DNA from: Aspidapion aeneum
Taxonomy: Eukaryota > Arthropoda > Insecta > Coleoptera > Brentidae
DNA: 64,000 bases
Assembly: GCA_963576565.1 (NCBI GenBank)
Contig: OY755038.1
Coordinates: forward strand, 207,983,013-208,047,012
Reading direction: 5' to 3'
In this document: piece after piece, positions 13,701 through 25,700 of the stretch
How positions within the stretch are numbered: the first letter of the stretch is position 1
Layout of the letters: every line of letters starts with the position of its first letter
Notes under the pieces: model-generated
Seen by the model: the letters and a program-made list of their open reading frames with translations, nothing else
Told to the model about the DNA's origin: nothing
Database searches by the model: none
Program-made: the position numbers and the translations under genes

Positions 13701-16700
13701 TGGCTACAGTAAAGAAACATGACATGCATAATAGCATAATCAAAAATAATTTTAAAAAAATAGGTGAAGCCTATTTTTCACTCAAGGAGTAAATTATAGG
13801 TTTCACCTATTTTTTTTCTTTTTGATTTATCTTGTATTCAGTATAATAACTTCAGTCAGGCAAGCCACGCTGAGGATGGAAATGCCTTTTTCCTTTTTTT
13901 TTTCAAGTACCGAATTTTCAGGCGTATGGCCCTTATGGGTGCAAAATGTGTTTTAAAATTTTTCTCTTTTAAGGTGTTTTTTTCGAAAAAACTTAAACAA
14001 GTACCAGTTTTTCGAGTTCCACGGGAATAAATTAGGGATTTCAGGCAAACTTGTGGATGAGTTTATTTAAAAAAATATGTATTAACAAGACTTTAGAAGA
14101 CTAAAAAAAGCAATAACATTAATTCAGCTAGACTAACTTTTAAAAGGGTAAAAAAATTAATACTACCGGACGACAGAGGTCGGTTACCTCATTTCAAAAA
14201 TGACAACAATGTTTTTTCTTGTTCATGACCTGTTTTACACCAAGGACAGGCGTTGTTCTATTGAGAAGAGATTCCATAAGGAATCCATTCATATTTCCTA
14301 ATATGCCTAATACATCAAAACGACAAGTGACAAAAAAAAGTAACCAACCAGAGATATATTGAGGAAATAGAACAAAACACTTGTGTCAAAGTTATTTTTT
14401 AGCTAAAGAGTCATTCAAAGATCACCTCCAATTATTTTTTTGTCCAGATGATCAACTTAACTTTTAAAGATTTTCGGAATACCTCATTGTTGTGTTTTTT
14501 ACTTTTTAGTTAATGATCTGATTTCATCTCTTCTCAATCAACAAAAAGTTACTCTTTTTCAAGTATTTTTTCCAAAAAAATAAATTCTTACCTATAACTT
14601 GAATTTCTAACCGGCTTAACGGCGGTAGGCGCGACAACATCTTCGATGCCGTTACTCTTCGGTCTTGTGTACTGCGGTGGTGGTGGCGTGGAGTTGTTCT
14701 CCATTTTTTCCACTTTCGCGCAAACGGAAGATGGAGGGGTGGAAGGGGCGGGCGCAGGCGCCGGTGACGGCCTGCACCGACTACGTTTCTGGGCGGAGTT
14801 CACTGAGGGCTCTTCCGGTACGTAACTGTTCCTGAAAGACATAGATTTGTTTACGTCTTGCACTGTAGAGAAATTTTTTACACACTGTGGCTTTTGTCCA
14901 GCAGTGGCGGTTTTTTAGAAAGCAATGCAGAGCTGCAGCACCGCCCATAATATTAAAACAGTAAAACATTATGTTTTTATCAAAATGTATTGTTACAAAT
15001 TTAAGTTATTTAAATTTTATAGTTAGAATTTATTTAGGTTTAGTGTAGTATTAGGTTGACGTATTTCATGGTTGTATTCTTAATCTAGGTTTTAGTTGCG
15101 TTATCTGTGACGAACTGGTATGTGAACGGTCCGGCTCCAGAAAAGGGCGAAATGATTCGGAATCGAACAAAGATGGAAAATTCTCGAATTGTAGGCAGAC
15201 CCTCATATATAGGGCCGGACGTCGTGCATCGGGCAGTCAGAGATAACCAATGGTAGTGATCGCTAGATGTTAACGCGAAGTTAATAGGCGTATTAAAGTA
15301 GTGAATTATTAGCAAGTTATTAGTAAGTTTAAGTGCGTGTTTTTGTACTTAATTTGTCGGAATAAATTGACGTATCGTTTTCAACAATTGCGAGTTTTTA
15401 ATTGTTGTGGAGAACCCGTAACAGTATTAATAAAATGGTATCGACTGCTAGCCGTGATAGTTTAGTACAGAACTACTTTTTTAAGAACTAAGAACTGTTC
15501 TAAAAATAAACATAAGACATAGTTGCAAAGAGCTCTTTATTAAACATAAAATACACACAATATACTTATATATTCTCGAATGTGTAAACTAAAATGTGTA
15601 AATAAAAAATCCAGACCTGTTCCAACATCTACAAAGAACTCATGAATATAATACCAGACTTTAAGAAAATCTAAACACTGATAGACCTCATTTCTCGTAC
15701 CTACAAAAAAACATTACTTTTAATATAGTAAAAATTTGGAACTGCCTACCTTTATATTTGAGAATACAGAACAACAGAACAATCGAACAAACATTGAAAA
15801 AAGTTTACAGGAATTCTTAAATGATGGAGAAATAGCCACATTATATCCCTAGCAGGTAAAGTAACTCAGCAACAAAATAAAAAATTAAAAAATTCTGGGA
15901 GTTTTTAATGTAGAATTAAACAAATAAATAATTAAATATATATTTTTTTTAAGGGGAATTGAAACGCAAAATATTATTGTTTGTGGAAAAAATAAAAGTA
16001 CTTCGTTTTATACTCGATTGTGATAAGATTTGTGTTAGAATTTAAGTTTTTTATACTTGACAAGTTCTACACCCTGATGGGTATCTGTATTAGAATTAGA
16101 TTTTAATTAATTTTGATACTGTAACAGAACTAGTAACATACACATTTACATTTTACATTTACATAAAATTAAAGGACATAGCCAAGTAGATAGCACGATT
16201 TAAAAGAAGGTTAAGGAAATAGTGATCAAACTTACCTTTCCCCACCACTCCCTGGACTCCTGACACCTCCCGATTGGTTTTTCTCCTTTTCCATTTCGCG
16301 CAAAAACCGTTTTCTTGGAGAAACCACCGTTTCAGTCCGAGGGGGCGTACTAAAAACATCGAATCATTATAAAAAAAATTACTGAAGGAAGACACACAGA
16401 AATTCTTTAGGGTTGGTTTTCAAAAATAAAAACTTTGGCTTGAGTAATGTCAAATAAAAAAATCATTTCAGTTCTTTCCATTAATATTTTAATTTTTTTT
16501 ATAAAAGAAGGCTTATGTGGTATCAAATGAATAGTAATTGAGTTTGGAGTAAAGAAAATACACTTTAAAATCTTAGGGCTGTACAAAAAGGGTCAAAATA
16601 CGTTTTTATATAAAATATGTCTTGTGTGACATCAAGTGATTGTAATTTACATTTTATTAAAATTCGGCAGAGAAGTGGCAAATAATGCTAATCGTGTGAT

Positions 16701-19700
16701 ATCAATTGGCAGATTAATTACCTAGTCCTGACATTGGAATTTTTCTCGATCAATCCGGCAACAACGCTCATTAATCTTCGTCTTATTTTTCCTTCCTGCC
16801 TTATTCTGGGTACAGCCTCCTCCAAGGAATCGGCTATTGTTGAATGGGGCCTGCGCCTTTTAACACCACGACCCTAAAATTCAAAATTGTATAAAAGTTA
16901 TACTTGGGACACCGCAATTTTTTTACCGATGTATTTTAAAAGTAGGCTAGGTCAAGGTTTAGTCAGAACCAAGGTGTGTAGGTTGCCTGGTAACTCTATG
17001 GTCGAAGCAAAGTGAGAGATAACAGCGCGTCATTTGGAGTGCCAGGATTTGATTAGAGCGGACTATATTTATTTAAAATTCTAGTTTATTTATACTTTCT
17101 ACTTGTAGTTATTTTAACGGACTCAAAGCTTCCGAAGACATTGTGGATATTTGGCATAAGGTAAGTGTTATATTTCAATAGGGTATTTGACAAATTTTAG
17201 AAAAGAGTTTAGAATGATACATAGATCCCTAATTTGCTGCGCAAAATTTTTAAAATAATATATTTTCTCATGACTACATTTCAAATCAAGTTTTCTAATT
17301 TCCGATTTGAAGTTACCGCTAAAACACTCATTTCTGGCATGGCGTTGCAATGACGTCACAGCGCAGTAAACTCGCGGACATATACACGGCATTCAAGTGT
17401 TTATTTGTTTTTGGTCTGTGTTTTTACTGTTTTTATGTAAAAAAATGTCCTATAAGTGGTGTGTAGTGCCTCAGTGTTCGAATACTAGCATAAAAACACC
17501 TGAAAAACTATTTATTCATGTGCCTACAGCAGTAAAAGAACGGAAAAAGTGGCTAGAACTTACTCGAAGAGACCCAAGGGCCTTATCTAATACATCTTCA
17601 CTTTACATTTGTGAAGATCACTTTGATGTGAGTATAACTAAATTGTTTCTATTAATTTTTCTCACGTTGTCTATAATATAAATAACTATTTCGTAAATGA
17701 CGATAAAATTTTGAAGGTTATGTTTATTACAAAGGGTGAACAACTATAATAGGCAGAAAGGTGTAAAAATTTTTAGGCGATGCTAGGCAGTTATTAGGCA
17801 GGACTAGGGAGTACCTCTAAATGCAGGATTAGGCAGTGCACATGCAGGCTAAATGTAGGACTGAGCAGTGCATATGCGAGACTAGGCAGTGCATAGGCAG
17901 GACTAGGCAGTACCTACGTAGGACTATGCAGTGTTTTAAAAAAGCAATTTTTGATTGTTTCTCAATGCATAAAATAATAATTCAATCTAAGTGGCATATT
18001 AAACAAAAAAGCAAAACATATAACCTAACCTCAAAATCTAAACGAGTAAAAGTAGACGAAGAATATCGTAAAAAACTTTCAGTTATATACAAAACAACTC
18101 ATCGAATACTTACATCAACATTATAACGTTTCTAAATTTCGTAGAACAAAAATCAATGTTGTTCGCAAAGAAGCCTGCCACCATAAAGGAATTCAGCATT
18201 GGCAAGTTGGAGCTATCAGCTTTCGAGAATCCGTTTTCCATTGAAAATGTTTTTTATAAGCAAAACACAAAATAAAATGTAATTTAGAATGATAATTCGC
18301 ACTTTAAACCAAAGCAAACATTATCAACCATAAGAAAATAACACAGAAAATAGGTTCGTTCGAGGCGTTTACTGTTTTGTGACGTCACTCGCAGCTGATT
18401 GGTAGACCGCCTGTTTTGAATCACGTGGCTAATTGTTTTAATTCAATGAATTTATTTATAACTATGAATTTGAGAAAAAATTAAACAAAAAAGTTTGTTT
18501 TTAGCATTCCCAAGACCTAAAGAGATATCTAAAAATAAATATATATTTATTTTTTACTACTGTCAAACACCCTAATAGTTTATGTATGGTGTAAATGTTG
18601 TTATAAGAGACAACTAAAATAACAAAACATATTTACATTTAGATCAATAAAGGCACACAAAAAACCTGAAGATTTCCGCACGTGACGGGTGACGTTATTT
18701 CCCGCGTTTCAACAACTGGTTCTGATTGGTCAGAAAGTTACCAGGTAACCTATCCTCTACAGACCTTGAGTCAAAACCAACAAAAAAAATAGATGCCATG
18801 AAAAATCAGCTATGGTTCATATCATTAATTTTTAAGACAACTTTTTACAACTTTTTTTCGTTGGCCTATGCTATTTGTTATGGTAAACCGCTGATAACTG
18901 TCAAAAAGTTATCTCAAAAATTTTGAAATGGACTGTAAGTTATCATATGGTTTTTAAAAGGACACTGGATTTTTATGAAATTTGAGTAAATTATTCTCCG
19001 ACACAATGCCTATATTTTACCAAACTTATGATAATAAAAGATTATTAAGAAAGATTATTAAAAAAATAATTTTTATAGTTACATTACTGTATTTTTTGCT
19101 GGTTTTTCTTGTATATAAATTTTAGCAAAAACTTTTGAAATTCTTTTGAATTTATATTACCGAAAAACCGGTATATAATATATAAAGTTTCAGATTATTA
19201 ATAACATGATATCCGTACTAACCTTAAAAATCTTCCTGTGCTGCTTAGGTCTCCAGAACGTGAATGACAAGCCCCTTGATTTGTTCTTAGTAGGCGTGGA
19301 CTGCTTCCACGAGTGGTCCCTTTGCCACGGCGACGACTGGATTGAGCTATTGTCATCTGAAACTATAATAATACATAAGGTGATGTAATGTGTAAATCAA
19401 CTGTCAAAATATCATCAAGCGCCTCTAGGTGAAATCAGTGTGCATAGTAGTAGTAGAGGTGGGGAGACCATTCTTGGTCTAGCGACTAGGCACACGGCGC
19501 CCTTTTCGCAAACCCCGATTTGTCCGTACACTATATACCAAACTGATGCACGTGCCCCTTAGGATGCAGGTTTTTCTTTCTCTAAGAGGACTTAATTTTG
19601 CCTGCCTTTGTCGAGGGCAGGGATCTTTATACTGCGTAGCAAGTATACACAATGGCCCCACGCTTTTACACCCCTTCCGAAAGGTGGTCCTGCTATGTTG

Positions 19701-22700
19701 TTGTTGTTAGACTTGCATCTACCTAACATCGCTATCGTCCCAGCAGAACTTGGTTATAGACGATAGACTTCTTTCCTTTTCAGCACAAGAGTCGCGGTCG
19801 TCGTCAATTGACTTTAAGAAATTTTTGCTGGCGCCGTCCTGGTTCCAACTGTAGCAGGCTCCTGAGTTATTAATCCTGGCTCCTCGGTTGGTAGCTCCAA
19901 GACTACACCTGCTTATATTCTCGATGTACAAGGTCAAGTTATGTTTTTGTGTGCATGTGTATCGCACACCATTTCGATGTCGACTGTTGAACGATGAAAA
20001 GGAAGTGCGCGGCAGGGCTACGTGACTTTTTTTTCTTTTTGCGGCGTTGTTTGACGAACCTGGTATCTTCTGCATGTGAAGCCGACTACCATACCACTAG
20101 ACTACCCTGCCGCATCAGTGTACATAGATCTCTACTCTAGTAATTTCTGTTACTTAATTGTGCTGGGACTAGGCGATTTGCTTGCAATAAATATGGGTGT
20201 TATAGGAGGGTTGAGGTTTTTCGCGATATTTTTAAAACGACGTGAATTTTCATGAAATTTTAATGCAGTATTCTCCGACAATAAAAAGATATAAATAAGT
20301 GTCCTAACCATTCATGCGTGAACAAGTCCACATCTATCCATATATCAATTTCCATAAGAAAACACAAAACAGATAGAGTATAGCATGTATTAATAAGATA
20401 CGCACGATTTCCGTAAAAAGCGCTCCAGCGTTGCCAAAGGTAATCTTAATATCTTTAGATTCTGCTTGTTTGTAAAAGTGAATTATTTACTTTTAGGAAT
20501 AAGCAGAATTTTAAGGTAGTCATAAAACGGACCTTTCGCACACCGGCTTATACTGATATTCTCGCTATTCTGGCAATGTTGGTTTTACGCTTTTCTATTC
20601 TGCATGCAATCCTCATGCCCATACAAAAATCCTGCCCTTAGATAGAAAGCTGGCCACACTGTATATCACAACCCCTGGTGTAAGTGGTTTTCAAGAATAT
20701 TTTAGTACAGGTTTGAGCCAAGTTATCAGTTTTTGATTTAAAAAAATAATTAAAAAAAAGGCATGATCAAAATTTTTTTAATTCCCTTGACAAGTAGAAT
20801 AAATGGACCAAAAATCTATAAAATCGGAAAGATCTCATTGATCTCATATGGTGAATTGACTGGGGGACTTTTTTGACCCCAGATTCGGATGCTGCATTAA
20901 AAAATAGATAAAAAAATCATGGTCTGTTTCGATTTTTTTTTCTTGTGGGTTGTTTTATAAATTGAATTATTTTGAAAAATGTGAGATAACCCCACTAACT
21001 GTTGCGTCTTAGTTTTAACAATACGCTGCTTTATACATTTAGAAATTCGACATAAGAATGTAATCTATTGTTTTCGCTATATGCACAAGTGGATAAAAAT
21101 ATAATTTAATCCTAAATAATCATATCAGAATTGTAGCATATAGAGTGTCTCAAAAATGTTTAGCCTTCAACGAGCAAACCTTTAGATTTGTTTGTTATCA
21201 ACGGAATTGTATTTCGCGTGCTTCAATATTTACTTGCAATATACAGAGCTTTGCGCACTCGCAAGGAGATCCCTATCACGCTCGATAAGCGGCAAGTGCG
21301 CGGAAATGTTGGTGTATGTTGTTTTTGAAACGGTTCAGGTTGTAACCTGCAGGCAAAACTGTCGTAGGGAGTTTATTCCACAGCGATGCTGTTCTTCAGA
21401 GATATGAATTGTGATATAATGAGGTTCTTGGTGCCTCTATTTTGACACTAAATTGATGGCTACCGTCTGTTTGACGTGTTGGCCTAGTAGGTGCTACTCC
21501 CGGGGGGATCATACGTGCCAACCCTTCAGAGTATTTTCCATGATAATACCTGTAGAAGAGAGATAGATCGCCCACAGATCTTCGATGTTCGAGACTATCC
21601 AAGCTACGGGTCAGTGCTTGGTCATTGATAAATCATTTTTGCACGGTGTTCAAAAGCATTAAGGTATGTTTTTAAAACCTAGTGGAATAATGCGCAAAGT
21701 CAACAACAACTATAAATAAATCTCCTGAAAATTTTTTTGGACTTGAAAATGAAAATAGGGAATAGGAATAAACACAGACTTCTAAAAAAAATAAAAGGGG
21801 GAGATGTGAAGAGTCCTTAAGGTTTTTAATAGTTAGGACATTTGAACTGTTATTGAGATTTGTCATTGTATTTTTAGTTATAAAAAGAACTACATAAAAA
21901 TTATATTTATTTGTATTTCTTCCAACAGTAAATACTGGTGTTTATGTCTTATTATAGTAGGGAAAGTATTACATATATGTTTTGAAACACTCTGTAGGTA
22001 CGATACAAGAAAATAAATAACAAACGTTTGATACATGAGATGCTATTTAGGGTACTGTGTTTAGCCAAGCCTAAATCCAGAAGAAAGCAACTGTTTAACT
22101 CATTATGTGCGAATAAAAGTGGACTAACACATTCTTATTTAATCTTTTTATACAAATAAAAATATATAAAAACGATTTTAATGTAAATTATCAGCTGTAA
22201 CAAAAAACGAAAAACACTCTGCCAATTTATGGGCACCGAAACTCACACGAGTTAACCCCCACCCATTTTCGGCTTTTTTTCTAGTGGATTTTATTCATTT
22301 TTAAATGGGACCAGCTAGAACCAAATCCAACACATACCAAATTTTATTAAAATGTGGCAACCAGTTTTTGAGCTATGCGCGTTGGTCGTTACAGAAAGAC
22401 AGATGGTGTGACAAAAAGTTTCAAAATCATTTAAAACGCAAATATATACAGGGTGTACCGAAAAGGTCTTTACACACTCCTAACAATAGCTCCATTTCCG
22501 AAATATAGGGTGTTAAATTTAAAAAATAAAAACCGTTTTTTTAAATATTATGAGGATTTTTTAACGAATTACTTTTAAAATTGGTACCCGGAGTTGTTTG
22601 GGATGAGAAATTCAATTGCACACATTTTAACTGTAGCCGTTAGAGAGCGTTTCTCACTGCACTTCTCATTATTTAAAATGAGTATAACTTTTTTGTCTGT

Positions 22701-25700
22701 ATTTTTTGACTTTTTTTGCTAAGAAAATAATTAACTAAACCTTCTAAGGCAAAAAAATCCGTTAAAATCAGCCGTTTTCAAGATATTTCGGTTTTCAACG
22801 TTCGATGCCGCTTCAGAATAATCAAGTTATTTTGAATAATAAAAATTAAAATTTAGAAAAATTAAAAGGTTAAAAATATTAAATTAACAGTATTTTAGAA
22901 TAATGCATTTGATACTCTACTCTGCGCGGATCTGGGTGAAAATCTATGGGGGGGGGGGGGGGTAATAGTCGATTTGTAATATTTTTTTTAGGGGGGGGGG
23001 GTTAATTCGCCTATTTTTCCTTTAATGAATAACAAAAAGTGCATATTTTTTGTCTAGGGGGGGGGGGGGGTTATTACCACGTTACCTTCCCTCAAATCCG
23101 CGCTTGTCGCTTACAGGTCTTCTTGCACTTTTCGTGCTAATGCAAAGTTGACTCCAGGGGTTGAAATCCCTTACCTTTGGGAACTTAATTCCTCTTATCG
23201 GACATCTGTCAAACTCACGCCAAATAATATGTGGTGGCTCAAACATGAAAAGCCACATAATTTTTATTTGGATTAATAAAAATGCAAGTAATTATTAGTT
23301 TGTGTGCACTATATAAAATAATGACATTATTCTCGAAAACCTCAATTTTAAATTCCGTTTTCTTAAAAAAAATATTTTTTAAAAACATTATTTTCATATT
23401 GTTTACAAAAATGTTTTTTTTAAATGACATTTTTTTTGAATACTTTTTTTTCGATAACTTTTATCTCTAAAACATGGTTCTTTTCGAAAAACTTTCCTTA
23501 AGATTTATTTCCTGTCTTACTTTCAATTGATAGTAAATGTACCGTAACCTGTCCCTGACCTTTTTCCTCCTCAAAAAATGTCCTCAATGGGCAGGTTAGA
23601 AAATACTGATTTCAATCTCCAAAAAGGAGAACAGGAAAGCTACCTTAAACAACTAAATTTTCAAAACCATATATAATTCGAAAAAAAAAACTTTCGAAAA
23701 AAATGTCATTGGAAAAAAATATTTTCGGAAAAAAAATGTTTTTCGAAGAAAATGTCATTTGAAATTGAGGTTTTCGACAATAAAGTCATTCAAAATTTAG
23801 GATTTCGATTAAAATGTCTTCGAAAAAAGTGTTTTTGAAAACCGTGTTTTCGGAAAACTGATGGAAAAATTTTTTTCTGAAAAAAGTGTCATTGGAAATT
23901 TAGGTTTTTGATCAAACTGTCTTAAAAAAAAGCTTGTTTTTGAAAGACGGACAGAAACCCAAACGGAATGATACACCACCAGAATAATATCTTAAAATTC
24001 GGCGTTCCTAAAAGTAAACAATTTAATTAATTTAACGAATTATTTAAATTAAATAATAATTTTCACTTACTTTTACAAACAAGAAAAATTTTAAAGTGTT
24101 ATTCTGGTTATTAATTTTTGTCAAGTAATAATTGTAAACAATTGTTTCAGGTTGTTACCTTTGGCAACGCCGGAACGCTTTCTACAGGAATGTGGACCTG
24201 TTCTCGTGTTATAAGTATGTAATAGAAAAGAAAGAAAGATATGCTTACCGCTAAGTGACGCACTGCTCTCCTGTCTGTAACCGACGACCGGGGGTGTGGC
24301 AGTGGCGGTACCCGGGGGCGGCCAATAAGTCTTTCTCGGCACCGAGACCCACGAAACTCGTTCGCCGTCCCTGGCGCGCTCCAACTCCAAGATGAATTTT
24401 CCATCTAAAAAACAAAAGCTTTATTGAAACAGAATAATAAAGAGTTCCTAAAAATCTAGGATGCCGTGTATTAAAGTACAGACCAAGAGCAAATGAAGAG
24501 AGGCGTAGGACGGGGTTGCCATTACAAATTAAAAGTGAAGAATGTTGGAGGCACGATCCAAATTCTTTATTTTTCTAATTTTGCATTTTTACACATTGAA
24601 GAAACAAAATCTCGGACTTCCATTGTCTTTATTTATTTTAAACATGACGTTTCGATTAGTAAGTATCTCTAACCGTTTTCAAGTGTAAACTGTTAGATAC
24701 TTACTAACCGAAACATCGTGTTTAAAATAAATAAAGACAATGGAAGTCCGAGATTTTGTTTCTACTCAATCATTGTCTTTGAGTTTCAAACAAAAATACA
24801 TTTTGGTGTGGTGGGAATACAACTTAACGACCGATCTACCATATACACACTACAGTTTGCTGAGAACCAAGTAATTGTAGCTAATGATAAAGAAGACATG
24901 TGAGTATATGATGAGAAAGTTAATGGAAGAATACCAAAGGTAACAAATCGGCTCTGTAACGAAATAGCGCGCTCATTTGAGCGCGTGTTCAAAATAGCGC
25001 GTGTTCAAAATAGCGCGTATCATAACGGCGCGTGATCAAAATAGCGCGTATCATAATGGCGCGTGTTCAAAATAGCGCGTATCAAAACAGAGCGTATCAA
25101 ACTGGCGCGCGTATTCAAAACAGCGCATATCAAAATAGCGCGTGTTTAAAATAGCGTGTTTTCAAAATAGCGCGTTTTAAAATAGCGTGTCTAAAAATAC
25201 CGCGTTTTGAAAGATCGCCATTACAAACGTCGCTGTTACCAAATAGTTTGAGTAAGGGGTCTCTTTCTAACATATTTTTTCAAAAAAAAGGGTGTAACCA
25301 AACCGAACCGAACCGATTCAAACCCCACCGAACTGAAATGAACCGAACCAAACCGAAACATTTTTTCAAAAAATTATTTCCCTAAATTAGCTTCCCGATC
25401 CTTATTTTCGTAGGTTTCTATTCTAACCTGTGACTTGGGTCCATTTTTTTTGGTGGAAAAAGGTCAGGGAGTTACTGGAAAAAATGTTTGGGTTCGGTTC
25501 TGTTCGGTTCGGTTCGGTTCCGTCCGGTTCGGTTCGGTTTGGTGACACACCCTCTAGGATCCCGGAAAAGAAGCCAGGGAAGATTTTTTTTTTGAAAAAA
25601 TATGTTAGAAAGAGACCCCTTAGTCGAACTATTAGTAGTAAGTATAACTTATCTGACCTTGCTCAAACTGTTTAGGTCAATATACCTAAGCAGACCTGAT

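Larger units (their letters stand above)
16945..18775. mobile_element. THAP-bearing element with symmetric flanks (P-type transposon candidate)
   Basis: Flanks of the THAP frame are inverted images: gttgcctggtaact (about 16980) against agttaccaggtaac (about 18737), atagggtatttgaca (17180) against tgtcaaacaccctaat (18560), and tgacgtcac with cagtaaac on both sides (17352, 18378). This is transposon-like architecture with long imperfect inverted repeats. THAP domains occur in P-element and other transposases as well as host genes. No catalytic transposase part is seen, so it would be non-autonomous. Confidence 0.5.

Noticed and set aside
17836..18126. Lys/Cys-rich frame after the THAP exon
   Set aside because: The first half is translated minisatellite; the rest has no recognised domain and no good acceptor in phase.
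19719..20075. 118-codon minus-strand frame
   Set aside because: It lies in the body of the SINE-like repeat and has no recognisable motif or start context.
24960..25210. CRISPR-like regularly spaced repeats
   Set aside because: Units are contiguous and degenerate with no unique spacers, lie in an inverted arm, and the genome is eukaryotic.
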